Made by a program: the position numbers and the translations under genes | Notes under the pieces: generated by a model | What the model saw: the letters and a program-made list of their open reading frames with translations, nothing else | Database searches by the model: none | What the model was told of the DNA's origin: nothing | Shown here: positions 33,801 to 45,038 of the stretch, piece after piece | Layout: each line of letters begins with the position of its first letter | Position numbering within the stretch: position 1 is the first letter of the stretch | Origin: Paramyrothecium sp. XJ0827 | Taxonomy: Eukaryota; Ascomycota; Sordariomycetes; Hypocreales; Stachybotryaceae | Assembly (NCBI GenBank): GCA_020881915.1 | Contig: JAJFPB010000011.1 | Location: forward strand, 620,001 to 684,000 | Length of the DNA stretch: 64,000 nt | Direction of reading: 5' to 3'

Positions 33801-36800
33801 TCGAGCCCATCCATCCGGCCTGAGGACGGGGCCCTCTGTTGGGGACCGATGGCTGTCCTCGGACAACCACCACCCCGGAAGCATGGCAAAGGGGAAAGCA
33901 GAAGGCGGCGGCGGCGTCCGGCCCAGCTCAACCAGTCCAAGCTTCCCAGAAGGCCTGAGCAACGAATGCACGTGTCGCATCGTCTGGACAATGTCCGGGG
34001 TAGCGTGCAGCACGTTGGAGGCCACGACGAGATCATAGGCCCCTAGATCGAAGCCTTGTCCGCCAGGATCCTGACTGATGTCCAGTCGAGCGTACGTGAT
34101 GCTGTCGGACCAAGCCGCCAGCTTGATCCGAGTATTCTCAAAAAAGCCCGAGCTGATGTCGGTAAAGGTATAACGGAACAAAAAGGGCCCGCCAAACGTG
34201 GCCCTCTGCAGGGCTTCCAGAACGGGCAACGAGGCACCGCCAGTGCCTCCTCCGACCTCGAGGATGCGAAGTCCCGGGTTGCATTCCGCGAGCCTCTCGA
34301 CATACGACGCCAGGATGCTGTTGCTTATCCTATTGCTGACATCGTCCTCGTATGAGCGAGTGAGCAGGCCGTCCTCGAGCATGATCTGAAGACCGTCCCT
34401 CTTGCCTAAAACAATGTCTGGCAGTGCGGCTCCCACCTTGCAGACCAGCTCGCCATTGGCATTGTTCTTTGAGACGACAGGTACAAGCTCGGGCCCTTGT
34501 GACTCGGCGGTGGGATAGTGCTCCACCTCGCTCTTGGCCCAGGCCAAAAATTTGACTAGGTGCTGCGGCAGGCTTGCCACACGCTCGTCACCGGCTATCT
34601 CGCTGAGCATGCGACGGAGGTAGTAGGCTCCGACAATGTTCAGGGGTCCGCTAAACGCCAAATCTGCTGGATCAATGAATTTCGGCTTGATGGCCTCGAT
34701 GAGGGCGTCGGTCTTCATGAGATCCACAAAGGGCACATGAATGATAGGGTACGTCTCGGGAACGGCCACGTCCTCGGACAATTGGCTCTTGCTGGGCTTT
34801 GAAATGGCCTTGAGTGTCAAGTCCTCAATCTCGACTACGGGCTCGGGATGGTCTCCCGAGACGTCGAAAACGAGGACATCCATATGAAAGGTCCCCGACA
34901 CCTTGTCGCGTGACGTGAGACGTGTTACAGACCGAAGCTCAGTCCCAGCCTTGGTAGGCATCCTGTTGGAAACGCGGAATCGTCTGATGAAGCTTGGAAC
35001 AAGGACAGCCCGTGGCCCGTTTGTATGCTGGAGGATGCCCACCGTCTGGGCCATTGAATCGAGGGTCGGCGGGTCAACCGTGTAGGGCGACGCTTCCGTC
35101 GCGTTGCCAAACGTCAGCTGAGGGAGCCTGAGAGAATGGACAACAAAGTCACTACCGGGGGCGTGCCAGATGTCCGTCATGTTGGCAAAGGCCAGGCCGT
35201 AGTGGATGCCATTCTCCCGAGCGCGGGCGTACTCGTCCTCCGCCTTGATGTGCGGCAGGCTGTCGTCCCGGAGAGCGTCCAAAGCGGCATCGAGCTGGGC
35301 GCTCTGGGACAAAAGATCCCTGTTTTGGCCACCGGCACTCACAAGACCGCGGATATGGCTTGTCCATCCGTCGCTCGCGGACCAGCTCAGCACCTCGACG
35401 GACCAGGTCGTCTGGGAAGCCAGCTCGGTTCCCATTGCGGCTCGCCTCAGCTTGGTGGTTATGTCGACGCGCTGCTCCTCTTCGATCCGAAGGCTCTGCT
35501 TCATGTGGAACTCCTTCATTTGGATGCTGGCGGGCGGCTCCAGACTGATGGCCTTGACGGCCTCGACAGCCAGCGAGGTGAATCCGGTGAGGGGGAAGAG
35601 CACGTCCCCGGCAACCATGTGGTCGCGAGCCCAAGGCATATCGTCCAGGTTAAAGACGTTTCGAAAGCTGTACTCGTCGCCCTCGCAGTAGGGGCTTTTC
35701 TGACCGAGGAGCGCACGGGGAACATGTCCTCCGAAAAGCTTTTGCTCGGTAGCGCGATTCATCGAGACGTAGCGAGACGTTTTGTTCCATTCGTACGGCG
35801 GCAGATTGAACAGGACCGATGCAGAAGCGTCCGTTGTCTCATTTGCTTTGGCAAGGTCAATCTCCGAGAGACCGTGACTCCACAGGTTGCCTGCGAGATC
35901 CAGGAGAGCCGATGTAGCCGTCTTTTCGCGGACCAGGCTGGCAAAGTAGCTCGGCCGTCCCGCCGCTGCAGCTGCGTCACCATTGCTCTTGACCACGAGG
36001 TCAATGATATGCTTGGAGGGGGAGCGCAGGGCCGAGTGAGGACCAATCTCGACAATGATCAGACTGGAGGAGGTGTCTTGCTGATGGCGGAGCAGGGCTT
36101 GGAAGCCATCCTTGAAGCGGACGGTTTGCGTCAGATTTTTGACCCAGTACGAGGCATCGACAGTGTCCGAGGAGTGAAGTGAACCTGTGACGGTGGAAAA
36201 GAATCGAGGTCGCTCTGCTGTTGCTGTGCCATCGATGGGCTTGTGGCATAAGGGCTGAATTGAGCCGAGGTACGAGTCGGCAACCCGCGCCATGTGCTGA
36301 GAGTGGTAAGCAACTTGCACGTTGAGCTTCCTTGCAAACAGATTTCGTTGCTGCGCCTTTGCTGCGATGGCGTCGATGGCAAGCTCGTCGCCAGAAATCG
36401 TCACGTTGGTCGGGCCATTGATGGCAGCGATGGTTGCGTAACCGGCAGACTGGCTCCTGATTAGGTCGAGGGCGTCCTCGGGCGTCAGGCCAACAGCAAC
36501 CATGGCCCCTCGGACGGCTTCATCATCGATTAGCTGCTTGGCGCCGATTCCCCGAAAGTAGGCAATTGCAACGGCGGCATCAAAGGTGACGAGGTCTGCC
36601 GCAAAGGCTGCTGCTATCTCTCCACTCGAATGGCCAACCACAGCACCTGGGCTGACTCCCCAAGAACGCAGCAGAAGCACGAGGGCGAGTTGAACGGCGG
36701 TGCAGGCCGGTTGACTAATTTCGGCGTCATTGACGCGAGAGTCTTGTTTGCCTCGCTCCAGCTCATCTGTGAGCAGCCAGGTGGCGCCTAGTTGTGAAAG

Positions 36801-38969
36801 CTGCTTTTGTGCATCGAGGATGGCGTTTGCAAAAACAGGGTAGCATCGGAGGGCAATGCCCATCTGAAAGTATTGAGCTCCTTGCCCGGTGAAGACAAAT
36901 GCTACACCAGGCTCGCTGACGACTCCCGACTTGCTACCGAGCGGGGCAGAGAGCAGTTGGCTTTTGAGAGACTGCACAGAATCTGCCGCAACGGCGACTC
37001 GGTACGGGAAATGTGTCCTTCGCTGGCCGAGGGTATAGGCCAGGTCATTGACGTAGTTGGGCGTTTGCTGTGCATTGTCCAAGTACTTGGCAAAGGACGA
37101 CACGTATGCTTCGAGGTTGGATCTCGACTTGGCGGAGAAGACGTAGAGGTGGAGAGGCGCAGTAGTAGTGGTCAAGGCATGGCCGTTGGCATGGCCGTTC
37201 ACATGTCCATTGGCGTGGCCGTTTGTTGGTTTACTGCCGAGACCGTTATTGACGCTGTTCAAGATGGCACCAACACCAGTGCTGACAGAGCTCGCAAGGC
37301 CGTCGACAAGAGCTCGCACGGATCCAGTTGCATCGCCGTCGCCGTTGGATCCATTGGGCCCGTTGGTGCCCTTGGCGATTGTGCTTGGGGCTTGATCAAC
37401 CAAGATTGCAGCATTGCTGCCGCCAAATCCTAGGCAACGACAGCGTCAGTGGCAGTTTCTCGGGCAAGGAGATGGACAAACGCAACGAACCAAAGTTGGA
37501 TATGCAAATTCTTCGCTTCAGAGTCGAGGGCCATGGAATGGCCCGTGTGAGTACCTGCAGCAGGTGGATTTGTTAGTAATCAAGTGCACTGTCGGTCAAC
37601 TGCACCTGTAGTGAAAGAGTAACCTTGAGCCGCTCCTGCCCTTCAATCTCAGGGTTCATCTTTTCGAAGCCGGCATTGGGTAGCATGACGTCATGCTCGA
37701 GCATCATGACGCTCTTGATCAAGGCAATGAGGCCGCTGGTACCTTCTAGGTGTCTGTTCACGAAAGATTAGGCTCATCCACGAGGGCGCAGGATAGAATG
37801 GGTAGCGGACCCGAAATTCGATTTGATCGAGCCGATATGTAGCGGGGTGGCCTCGGTTCGTTTCTTGCCAATCACCGTCATTATGGCGCCCGCTTCGATT
37901 GGATCCCTGCTCTTGTCAGATGTATGCCCGCGTCGAATCGACTGCTCGGCGTTGGACTTACCCAACCTGTGTGCCCGTCCCGTGGCCCTAAGAAGTCCAC
38001 AACGTCAGTCTGCTTCATATGTCATGGACGAAAGGCTAATGGCACCTCGACAAACGCAGTCTCGTCAGGGTCCAGCCCGACTTCGCTGTGTAGCCTCGTC
38101 AAGAGATCCTCCTGCGCCGACTGCGACGGCATGGTGATGCCATTAGAACGGCCGGAATGGTTGCAGGCTGTGTTTCGAATCACGGCCCGAATCGGGTCTC
38201 CGTTGGCGAGTGCATCCGAGAGTTTCTTGATGACGACGCAGACGCTTCCCTCGCCTCGTCCAAACCCAGCCGCTTTGCTGTCGTACGAATAACTCCTCCC
38301 CTCGGCCGAGAGGGCACCCATCGTGTCGAGCGTAATCCACCCCCAGGTTCCGTTGAGAACCTTTGCGCCTCCCACAAATGCTGCCTCGCACTCTCCCGCT
38401 AGCACGCTCCTGCAAGCCAGGTGCAGCGCGTACCCGCTTCCAGCGCACGCCGCCTCGACGGTGATGCTTGGCCCTCTTGTTCCGAAAAAATACGACAGCC
38501 GGTTCGCCGCCATTGTTGGGGAGTTGCCCAGGGCAGTATGCTGCGACACCGATGACAAATCCTCGGCCACCTGCATGGTGTGCTCGGAGACCTCTTGGGC
38601 CACAAACATGCCCACCCGTGCGCCCATGAGATTCGGCAGTGTGAGTCCTGCACACTCTGAGGCCTCATAGGCACACTCGAGGAGGTGCCGGTGTTGTGGG
38701 TCGGTGGTCCGTGCTTCTTCAGCCTTGAGGTTGAAAAAGGCCGGGTCAAAGGCATAGATGTCGTCGGGAAGGAAGTGCCCTCCCTGAGCCTTGAAGCGCC
38801 CGCCCCCAGTCTTTGCCGAGTAAAAGGCCTCGTGCTTGAAGCGGTCTGCGGGCACCTTGGACCAGGCCGACTTGGCGTCGACGAGGAAGTCCCAGAGGCC
38901 GCTGCGGCCCACGCCCGGCGCCTTGTAGGCATATCCGACGACGGCGAGGCTCTCTTGGCCATTCATCAT
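30864..38969 (-). CDS. Highly reducing type I polyketide synthase (KS-AT-DH-MT-ER-KR-ACP)
   Basis: Eight exons: 38046-38969, 37962-37987, 37811-37906, 37624-37753, 37491-37554, 31770-37429, 31544-31717 and 30864-31487; 2565 residues, all GT-AG in phase. KS: Cys175 (VEAACAGSGY), His310 (GHGTGT), His350 (NFGHLEG). AT: GHSSGE, Ser about 681. DH: H1017 in HMVAGDVLFP, D1204 in DPPTLDSM. C-methyltransferase: LEVGGGTGG, about 1470. ER: about 1875-2190 with HSASGAVGQA. KR: GGTGGIGR, Lys2319, Ser2341, Tyr2354, but Ser2358 where Asn is usual. ACP: GLDSL, Ser about 2510. There is no thioesterase or reductase at the end, so the chain must be taken off by a partner, most simply the divergent NRPS. The start MMNGQESLAVVGYAYKAPG fits the KS family; an upstream in-frame ATG would add an unlikely leader. 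A low-complexity HANGHVNGHANGH linker lies between KS and AT. Confidence 0.95.
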
Positions 38970-39785
38970 TATTCTTCTTTGGTGCTTTTGCTGCTTGGCG
39001 GTTGATTTGGTTACGATGGTAAGACAAGCCAACTCTCGTCCCATCAACCCAGTAACTGCCCGCTCTTTATCCAGGACTCGCTCCTACGAGATTGCTTCCG
39101 ATACAGTCTTTAAGGACAGACCCCAGCACTCTTGTCTGCTGCATCAGACACATCATTCAAGCCGTCTACAAAAAATCGATGAGGCGACCGCCCCGAAACA
39201 GAGATGCGTTGTTCCAGACTCGGACCGCATGCACTCTGTTCCATGTCTCGCCTTTTCATTGTCAAAGGGTCTGACGGCAGAATCACATGCGTGTCTCAAC
39301 CTGTGTCATATATCCCCTGCAGCAGGATTACGTGTTGAGCGAGTTTTCCGACCTGATAGGATAGTGTCGGAACGGCATTCGGAATTCAACTCGTCAAGAT
39401 ACAACTCACATGTCGCCATATTACTCACCATCGGGACAAACAAAGAGCACAGAGCAACCCGGACATCCGTCACAAGCACGCCCATGTTCCGAGACACACA
39501 TACGGCGACTGATAACAACGCGGCATTACTCCCACATTTGACCACAAAGTGAAACAATGTCTCAGCCAATAAGTGATGTTGACGAAATGGATTTCCGGAT
39601 AAAATCCTCGAACGCAAGGCGCGCTCGGCGCAACACCCAACGACTTGGCGTCTCCAATTTCCACGCCGCACTCTCCACAGACCTTGTCCTGTTTTCTGCC
39701 GATTTCAACCGCCCAAAAACCCTTGCCAGCTGTTCTTGCACTCGCGCCTGGTTGCACTCCAAAATTGCCGCTTGTCAGGCTCATC
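38970..39785. promoter_or_regulatory. Divergent promoter shared by PKS and NRPS
   Basis: 816 bp between the two start codons, transcribed outward on both sides. It contains a perfect everted pair TTCCGAC-N13-GTCGGAA at 39346-39372, near the middle. CCG/CGG pairs of this kind are the typical target of Zn2Cys6 dimers, such as the regulator encoded at 18.9-21.4 kb. No binding data; spacing preference of this regulator is unknown. Confidence 0.6.
39346..39372. promoter_or_regulatory. Candidate Zn2Cys6 operator (everted CCG/CGG repeat)
   Basis: TTCCGAC at 39346-39352 and its exact reverse complement GTCGGAA at 39366-39372, with a 13-bp spacer, inside the PKS/NRPS divergent promoter. Assigned by symmetry and position only. 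Confidence 0.35.
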
Positions 39786-42700
39786 ATGCAAATCAATCCC
39801 CAGGCACTGGCCGAAGTGGCAGGGGCGTGCCGGGTCGTTCCCGGCCTCGTCGAGGACATCTATCCCTGTACGCCTCTTCAGATTGAAATGATGGCCGAGC
39901 CGAACAATTTCGCCTACAGATCTTGTGGCATGTTCTCGCTCGGACCCTCGATTCAAGTCGACCGCCTCCGCGCCGCCTTCCGTCGCCTCGTCGCGTTGAC
40001 CCCGGTCTTCCGGACGAAACTTGTCGATTGTAGCCTGGGCATCGTTCAGGTCGTCCTCCGGGAGCTCGAGTGCATTTCCACCGTGACGATGCACCCGGCT
40101 GGCTCTCTGAATTCCGATCGACTCTTGGAGAGGGAGCTCGCGGTACCCATGCATTTTGGTACACAGCTGTATCGCATTATCATGGTCGACGACGAAAAGC
40201 TGATTTTCATCATGCACCACGCCATCTTCGATGCGTGGACCTTGCATGCCATGTTTAGTGATCTGGCGAGCATTTACTCCGGTCAGGAGCCAATGCACCA
40301 TGCTCCATACAGACTGTTTGTCGAGCATTGTCTGTTGGTCAACGACGAGGCAGCCAAGTCGTTTTGGGCTTCACGGTTCAATGGTCACTCTGCCATATTC
40401 CCCATGCCCAAAGCGGGCCACATGCCCGACGCTACCAGGGTGCTTACGACCCGGGTTCTTATTGGTGCGGCCAGCCAGGAAAGCTTGGCTTCGACGCTCC
40501 CTTCGTACCTCGAGGCGGCATGGGCCGTCACCTCGTCGCTGTACTCGTCTTCTCAGAGCACAACATTCGGCCTTGTGCTGTCCGGTCGGACCTCCAATCT
40601 TAGACATTTCCAGCACGCCATGGGGCCTACGGTGGTCACGATACCGACCCAGGTTCACGTTGACCCTGGCGCCACCATTGCAAGCCTGGTGGCCGAGCTA
40701 TCTGCGCTCCGTCGCGCGGTGCAGACGAACCCCGCGTTGTATTACGGGTCCGCAAAGATTCGCCAAGCAAGCCATGAGGCCGGCATGGCCATGAGGTTCA
40801 CTACGGTTCTCAACACTCTTCAAGGCGGCAAGGCAGCTCCGTGGGCGCAAGTCGACGGGCTGCAGCTTGACCGCCCGTACAATGTTCGCAAGCCGTACTG
40901 TCTCGTCCTCTCATTCTGGCTCAACGATGGCGGAGCTCTCGTCGAAGCTGAATTTGACGACAACGTCATGACAGAGAGCCAGATGAAGCGGGTCCTACAG
41001 CAATTCAAGCATGTCGCGAGCCTGCTACTTCAATCCCCACCTGATACGCCCCTCGGCCAGCTGCAGATGCTCAGTACCCAGGACCGCCGTGAGCTGCGTC
41101 GCTGGAATCAAGTTTGTGCGGCCAGCCCGTTTGATACCACGGCTTGCCTTGACGAGTTGATCGGCCGGCAAGCCACTGCCATCCCTCGACATACGGCTGT
41201 CCAGGGGCACGATGCCGTCTTTACGTACCGAGAGCTCCATGATCTATCACATGCGGTCGCTCGCGAGCTTCGCCGCAGAGGCGCCGGCACGGGCAGTGCC
41301 GTCGGGTTAGTCTTTGAAAAGTCTGCGTGGGCCGTCGTCGCCCATCTTGCCGTTCTTATGTCTGGAGCAGCGTGCGTGCCAATGGATCCCGGCTACCCAC
41401 CATCTCATAAACGGACCGTGGTGGAAAGGACTCGAGCCACGCTGCTGCTGGCTTCTGCAGCCCAGTTGGACAGCGTCAGGGACCTCGGTGTCGACACCAT
41501 GACCATCGGCTCAGATCAGCCCTGGGAGACGCACGCCCCGAGTGACCAAGAGGGTCACCGAGAGAGCTCCCCCAGCCAGCCTGCGTACATTTTGTTCACC
41601 AGCGGAAGCACCGGCACGCCCAAGGGCATCGTGATTGAGCACCGAAACTTGGTATGCACTTTGACAGCCTTTGGCACCAGGCTGCAATGGCAGCCTGGAT
41701 CGAGGGTTCTCCAATTCGCCTCGTATGTCTGGGGCGCGAGCATAATCGAAATGCTGGGCACCCTCCTCGCCGGGGGCTGCGTCTGCGTGCCCTCGGACGA
41801 GATACGCGTGACGGGCCTGGCGTCGTTCATCGATTCAAACAGCGTCGAATACGCCATTTTGACTCCCACAGTCATCCGTACGCTGTCGCCAGACGAGGTT
41901 CCCCAACTGAGGAGCTTGGTGTCGGCGGGAGAGGCCGTCGACGTGGCATCCGTGGAGCTTTGGCGGGACCGAGTCCGCTTCTTCAACGGCTGGGGCCAGA
42001 GCGAGTCGGCCGTCTGCAGCGCCCTGGCCGAGGTGACCAAGGACACACTCGACCCCGAGAGCATAGGTACGCCCGCTGGTAACGCTCTCTGGGTCGTGGA
42101 CGAGTCCGACGTCGAAAGGCTCGTGCCAATCGGGGCCGTCGGCGAGATCCTCGTGGACGGGCCAGGCGTCGCCAGAGGTTACCTCGACGACGAAACGCGC
42201 ACCGCTGCCAGTTTCATAGAAGCGCCTTCATGGGCCCCTCCTCTCGAGGCAGACACAGGGCCCCGCCGAATGTACCGCACAGGAGATTTGGCGAGGTACA
42301 ACCCAGACGGGACCATCAGGTACGTGGGCCGTCGAGACGACCAGGTCAAGATACGCGGCCAGCGCCTTGAACTTGGCCAGGTGGAAAAGGCACTCGGGTC
42401 GTGCGCCGCCGTGCGCGACGCGTTTGCCACCGTGGTGACGGTCGAGACGGCATCGGGTCCCCAAGACAGCCTGGTTGCTGTGGTGAGCCTCGACGACGCC
42501 CAGCTGCCACGCGGGAGCCCGATGGGCAAGCTGCCCGACTCGTCCCATGAGCTTGCAACCAAGCACCTGCACGGCATCCGAAACGCCTTGGCATCGAAGC
42601 TTCCCTCGTACATGGTTCCAGCGGCATGGTTCGTGATGCAAGACTTGCCCCGAACGCCTTCTGCCAAGCTTGACCGCAGCTCCATCAAGCGGTGGCTGGC

Positions 42701-44717
42701 CTCCACGACTGACTGGACACTGGCCAGGCTCGGCGCCAACGTCGAGGCCAAGACGCAGCTCACGCCGCCGTCATCAGCAGCCGAGGATGCGCTCTGCACT
42801 GCTTGGTCCCAGGTCCTCGAGACTGCCAAAGACGAGATCGGGCTTGAGAGCAACTTCTCTCAGCTTGGCGGAGACTCCATCTCGGCGATGAAGGTTGCCA
42901 GCAAGTGCCGGCAGCTCGGGGTGCACATATCGGCGGTGGACCTGATGCAGGCCAGGGATCTCGCTACTGCTGCTGCCGCCAGCCATCCGATGCCAACCCA
43001 GCCAAACGGCTCGGCGCCTGTTTCCGAGCCCTCGCCTTTGACCAGGTTGCCGAGCCTCTCTATTCTCAGCAAGGCCCGACCGTACATGCGCCAAGACAAC
43101 ATAGAGGCCGTCTTTCCAGCCACCGGTATGCAGGCGTTGTCGTTGGCTTCCGACGCAATGGTGGAAGCATCGGCAAGATTCCATTTCAAGATCCGATCAA
43201 TGACTGGGTTTGATACAAAAAGACTCCAAGAAGCGTGCCATCAGCTCGTCCATCATCTCCCTATACTCAGGACCGTCTTTGTCCGGGAGGGCGCTTCTCT
43301 ATACCAAGTCGTTCTCAGGTCGCCGCCAGCCAACACGGTGGCGATCGCGGCTCAAGATCACGGCCCCGAGGTCAAGAACAGTCACCACCCAACGACGACT
43401 CTGGCAGCAGAGCCTCTTTGCTTTTTTCGACTCCTGCTCGCTGCTGGTGACGAGAACATTTGTCGTGAGCTTCGCATCGACATTAGCCATGCTCAGTACG
43501 ACGGTTTGTCCACTAGGCTACTTCTGCAGGACCTGCAGGACCTGTATACAGGCAAACCCCTGCTCAAAGGTCCAACATTCCAAAACTGGATATCTTACAT
43601 CGAATCCCTCGATGACAAGGAATCCCTTGCGTACTGGCGAGAGGCTCTGCGTGGCTCCTCGGCGGAATACCTACCAATTCTTGGCACGGTGCAAAGAATA
43701 CGGGCCCCCCTCGAGAGTTTGGTGTTTCCGGTCAACGTGCCAGATGCTAGACGAGTGCATGCCACATCCTCGGACGTGGTTCGAGCTGCGTGGGCGCTAA
43801 CATGGTCCTGCCTGACAGGGTCCCAGGACCCCGTCTTTAGCTCCGCCGTGGCGAATCGCAACCATGCGTTCCCTGAAATCGACCGAGTCCCAGGTCCTTG
43901 TGTGAACTTCTCACCTGTACGAGTTCAGCTCTCGTCCAAAGACAAAGACAAGAAGATGACGCTGGGTGCTCTGCTGCGGCAAGTCCACCAAGGGGCCCTG
44001 GAATCCTCGTCACATCATCACATCGAAATGCGGTCCATTGTGGAAAATTGTACCGACTGGCCATTGTCTGCGTGGCCTGACACAGCGTTGGTCTACTCCT
44101 CCGCCGAAGCAGTCCCGGCAGATGTCACCCGCCTCGACTTTGGTTCTACAAAGGGCGTGTTCCACATGGAGCGGCCTCAACAGATGATTAGCCCATGGTC
44201 CCTGGTACTAACCTTTAGGCCTATATTGTCAGCCGATGGACAGAAGACAAATCACCTGGTGGTCATGTTGTATTCTCCTCATGTCTTTGATCGGGACCAA
44301 GCCAAGATTGTCTCCGAGCTGTTTGCGGAGATGCTTTCTAATTTTGAGCAGGACCTAGACCAATCAATCCCTTTGACAGACCGACCTCGGTATCGACAGT
44401 TGTTTCCACGGAGAACAGAGGAACAACAGGCCACGCCGCTTGACTTGCGCTATGAGCAACAGCAACAGGTGGTTAAAAAGGCATGGAGAGAGGTTGGACT
44501 CTCGATTGGGGGCGGACACGGCGTTTCCGTGGACATGGAAATGGACACGGACATGGATTCTTGCGGCGCAAGCCAGTGGGTAATACCGATGCTTGCGGAC
44601 TGGTATCAAGGCCATGGGTATCGCATCACCGTTCGGGACATAATAAATCATCCCAGCGTCGGGGGCCAGGCAAGGCTACTGGCGTCGATGGAAGCTGGTC
44701 TTGGCTCAGCTGCCTGA
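39786..44717 (+). CDS. Nonribosomal peptide synthetase, C-A-T-C-(T)
   Basis: One exon, 1643 residues from ATG 39786 (MQINPQALAEVAG). C1: catalytic HHAIFDAW (H144, H145, D149). A: ILFTSGSTGTPKGIVIEH, NGWGQSES in place of NxYGPTE, YRTGDLARY, VGRRDDQVKIRGQRLEL, and Lys in TPSAKLDR. T1: LGGDSISAM, a normal carrier. C2: SHAQYDGLS, the HxxxDG form seen in fungal terminal condensation domains. A degenerate carrier-like tail follows (MDSCGASQW, then HGYRITVRDIINHPS). Aligning the A-domain pocket by hand to the GrsA positions gives G-A-I-I-V-A-G-V-C-K; Gly replaces Asp235, which binds the amino group of alpha-amino acids. The simplest model is that C1 accepts the polyketide from the PKS ACP in trans and joins it to the acid on T1, and C2 then condenses or cyclises. 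Substrate and product are not known. Confidence 0.92.
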   Translation: MQINPQALAEVAGACRVVPGLVEDIYPCTPLQIEMMAEPNNFAYRSCGMFSLGPSIQVDRLRAAFRRLVALTPVFRTKLVDCSLGIVQVVLRELECISTVTMHPAGSLNSDRLLERELAVPMHFGTQLYRIIMVDDEKLIFIMHHAIFDAWTLHAMFSDLASIYSGQEPMHHAPYRLFVEHCLLVNDEAAKSFWASRFNGHSAIFPMPKAGHMPDATRVLTTRVLIGAASQESLASTLPSYLEAAWAVTSSLYSSSQSTTFGLVLSGRTSNLRHFQHAMGPTVVTIPTQVHVDPGATIASLVAELSALRRAVQTNPALYYGSAKIRQASHEAGMAMRFTTVLNTLQGGKAAPWAQVDGLQLDRPYNVRKPYCLVLSFWLNDGGALVEAEFDDNVMTESQMKRVLQQFKHVASLLLQSPPDTPLGQLQMLSTQDRRELRRWNQVCAASPFDTTACLDELIGRQATAIPRHTAVQGHDAVFTYRELHDLSHAVARELRRRGAGTGSAVGLVFEKSAWAVVAHLAVLMSGAACVPMDPGYPPSHKRTVVERTRATLLLASAAQLDSVRDLGVDTMTIGSDQPWETHAPSDQEGHRESSPSQPAYILFTSGSTGTPKGIVIEHRNLVCTLTAFGTRLQWQPGSRVLQFASYVWGASIIEMLGTLLAGGCVCVPSDEIRVTGLASFIDSNSVEYAILTPTVIRTLSPDEVPQLRSLVSAGEAVDVASVELWRDRVRFFNGWGQSESAVCSALAEVTKDTLDPESIGTPAGNALWVVDESDVERLVPIGAVGEILVDGPGVARGYLDDETRTAASFIEAPSWAPPLEADTGPRRMYRTGDLARYNPDGTIRYVGRRDDQVKIRGQRLELGQVEKALGSCAAVRDAFATVVTVETASGPQDSLVAVVSLDDAQLPRGSPMGKLPDSSHELATKHLHGIRNALASKLPSYMVPAAWFVMQDLPRTPSAKLDRSSIKRWLASTTDWTLARLGANVEAKTQLTPPSSAAEDALCTAWSQVLETAKDEIGLESNFSQLGGDSISAMKVASKCRQLGVHISAVDLMQARDLATAAAASHPMPTQPNGSAPVSEPSPLTRLPSLSILSKARPYMRQDNIEAVFPATGMQALSLASDAMVEASARFHFKIRSMTGFDTKRLQEACHQLVHHLPILRTVFVREGASLYQVVLRSPPANTVAIAAQDHGPEVKNSHHPTTTLAAEPLCFFRLLLAAGDENICRELRIDISHAQYDGLSTRLLLQDLQDLYTGKPLLKGPTFQNWISYIESLDDKESLAYWREALRGSSAEYLPILGTVQRIRAPLESLVFPVNVPDARRVHATSSDVVRAAWALTWSCLTGSQDPVFSSAVANRNHAFPEIDRVPGPCVNFSPVRVQLSSKDKDKKMTLGALLRQVHQGALESSSHHHIEMRSIVENCTDWPLSAWPDTALVYSSAEAVPADVTRLDFGSTKGVFHMERPQQMISPWSLVLTFRPILSADGQKTNHLVVMLYSPHVFDRDQAKIVSELFAEMLSNFEQDLDQSIPLTDRPRYRQLFPRRTEEQQATPLDLRYEQQQQVVKKAWREVGLSIGGGHGVSVDMEMDTDMDSCGASQWVIPMLADWYQGHGYRITVRDIINHPSVGGQARLLASMEAGLGSAA

Positions 44718-45038
44718 TGAGTGTGTCTAACCAGGCAGCTTCCCACGGACCAACCGGGTCTTTGGAGATGTGGCTTTGTCGGAGATCATGACTCGTTGTG
44801 CTTGTCATATATTTGATTGTAGCACAGGGCTGAGCTCGGCCCACGCATAATGTTTTATCTGAGCTCGACCCGTTCTATTCTAACCCTCGAAACTACTACC
44901 GAAATAGTCTCTGGACAGCCATCATGAGCTCTGCCGTCTATCCAACGTACAACAAGCGACGGGACTAAACGCACTTCCAACCAATGCAATCATGCCGCCA
45001 CTCGCTCGAAAGGGCGCCAGGTTGGGGTTGTTGGCAAT
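44718..45038. other. 3' flank of the NRPS gene
   Basis: No gene seen. This is the right edge of the biosynthetic block, about 460 bp before the hAT terminus. Confidence 0.4.

Noticed and set aside
31581..36182. Long plus-strand open frames opposite the PKS
   Set aside because: High GC coding DNA gives open antisense frames; all domain motifs are on the minus strand.
39705..40328. Minus-strand 207-residue frame opposite the NRPS start
   Set aside because: Antisense to the C1 domain, with no domain features of its own.
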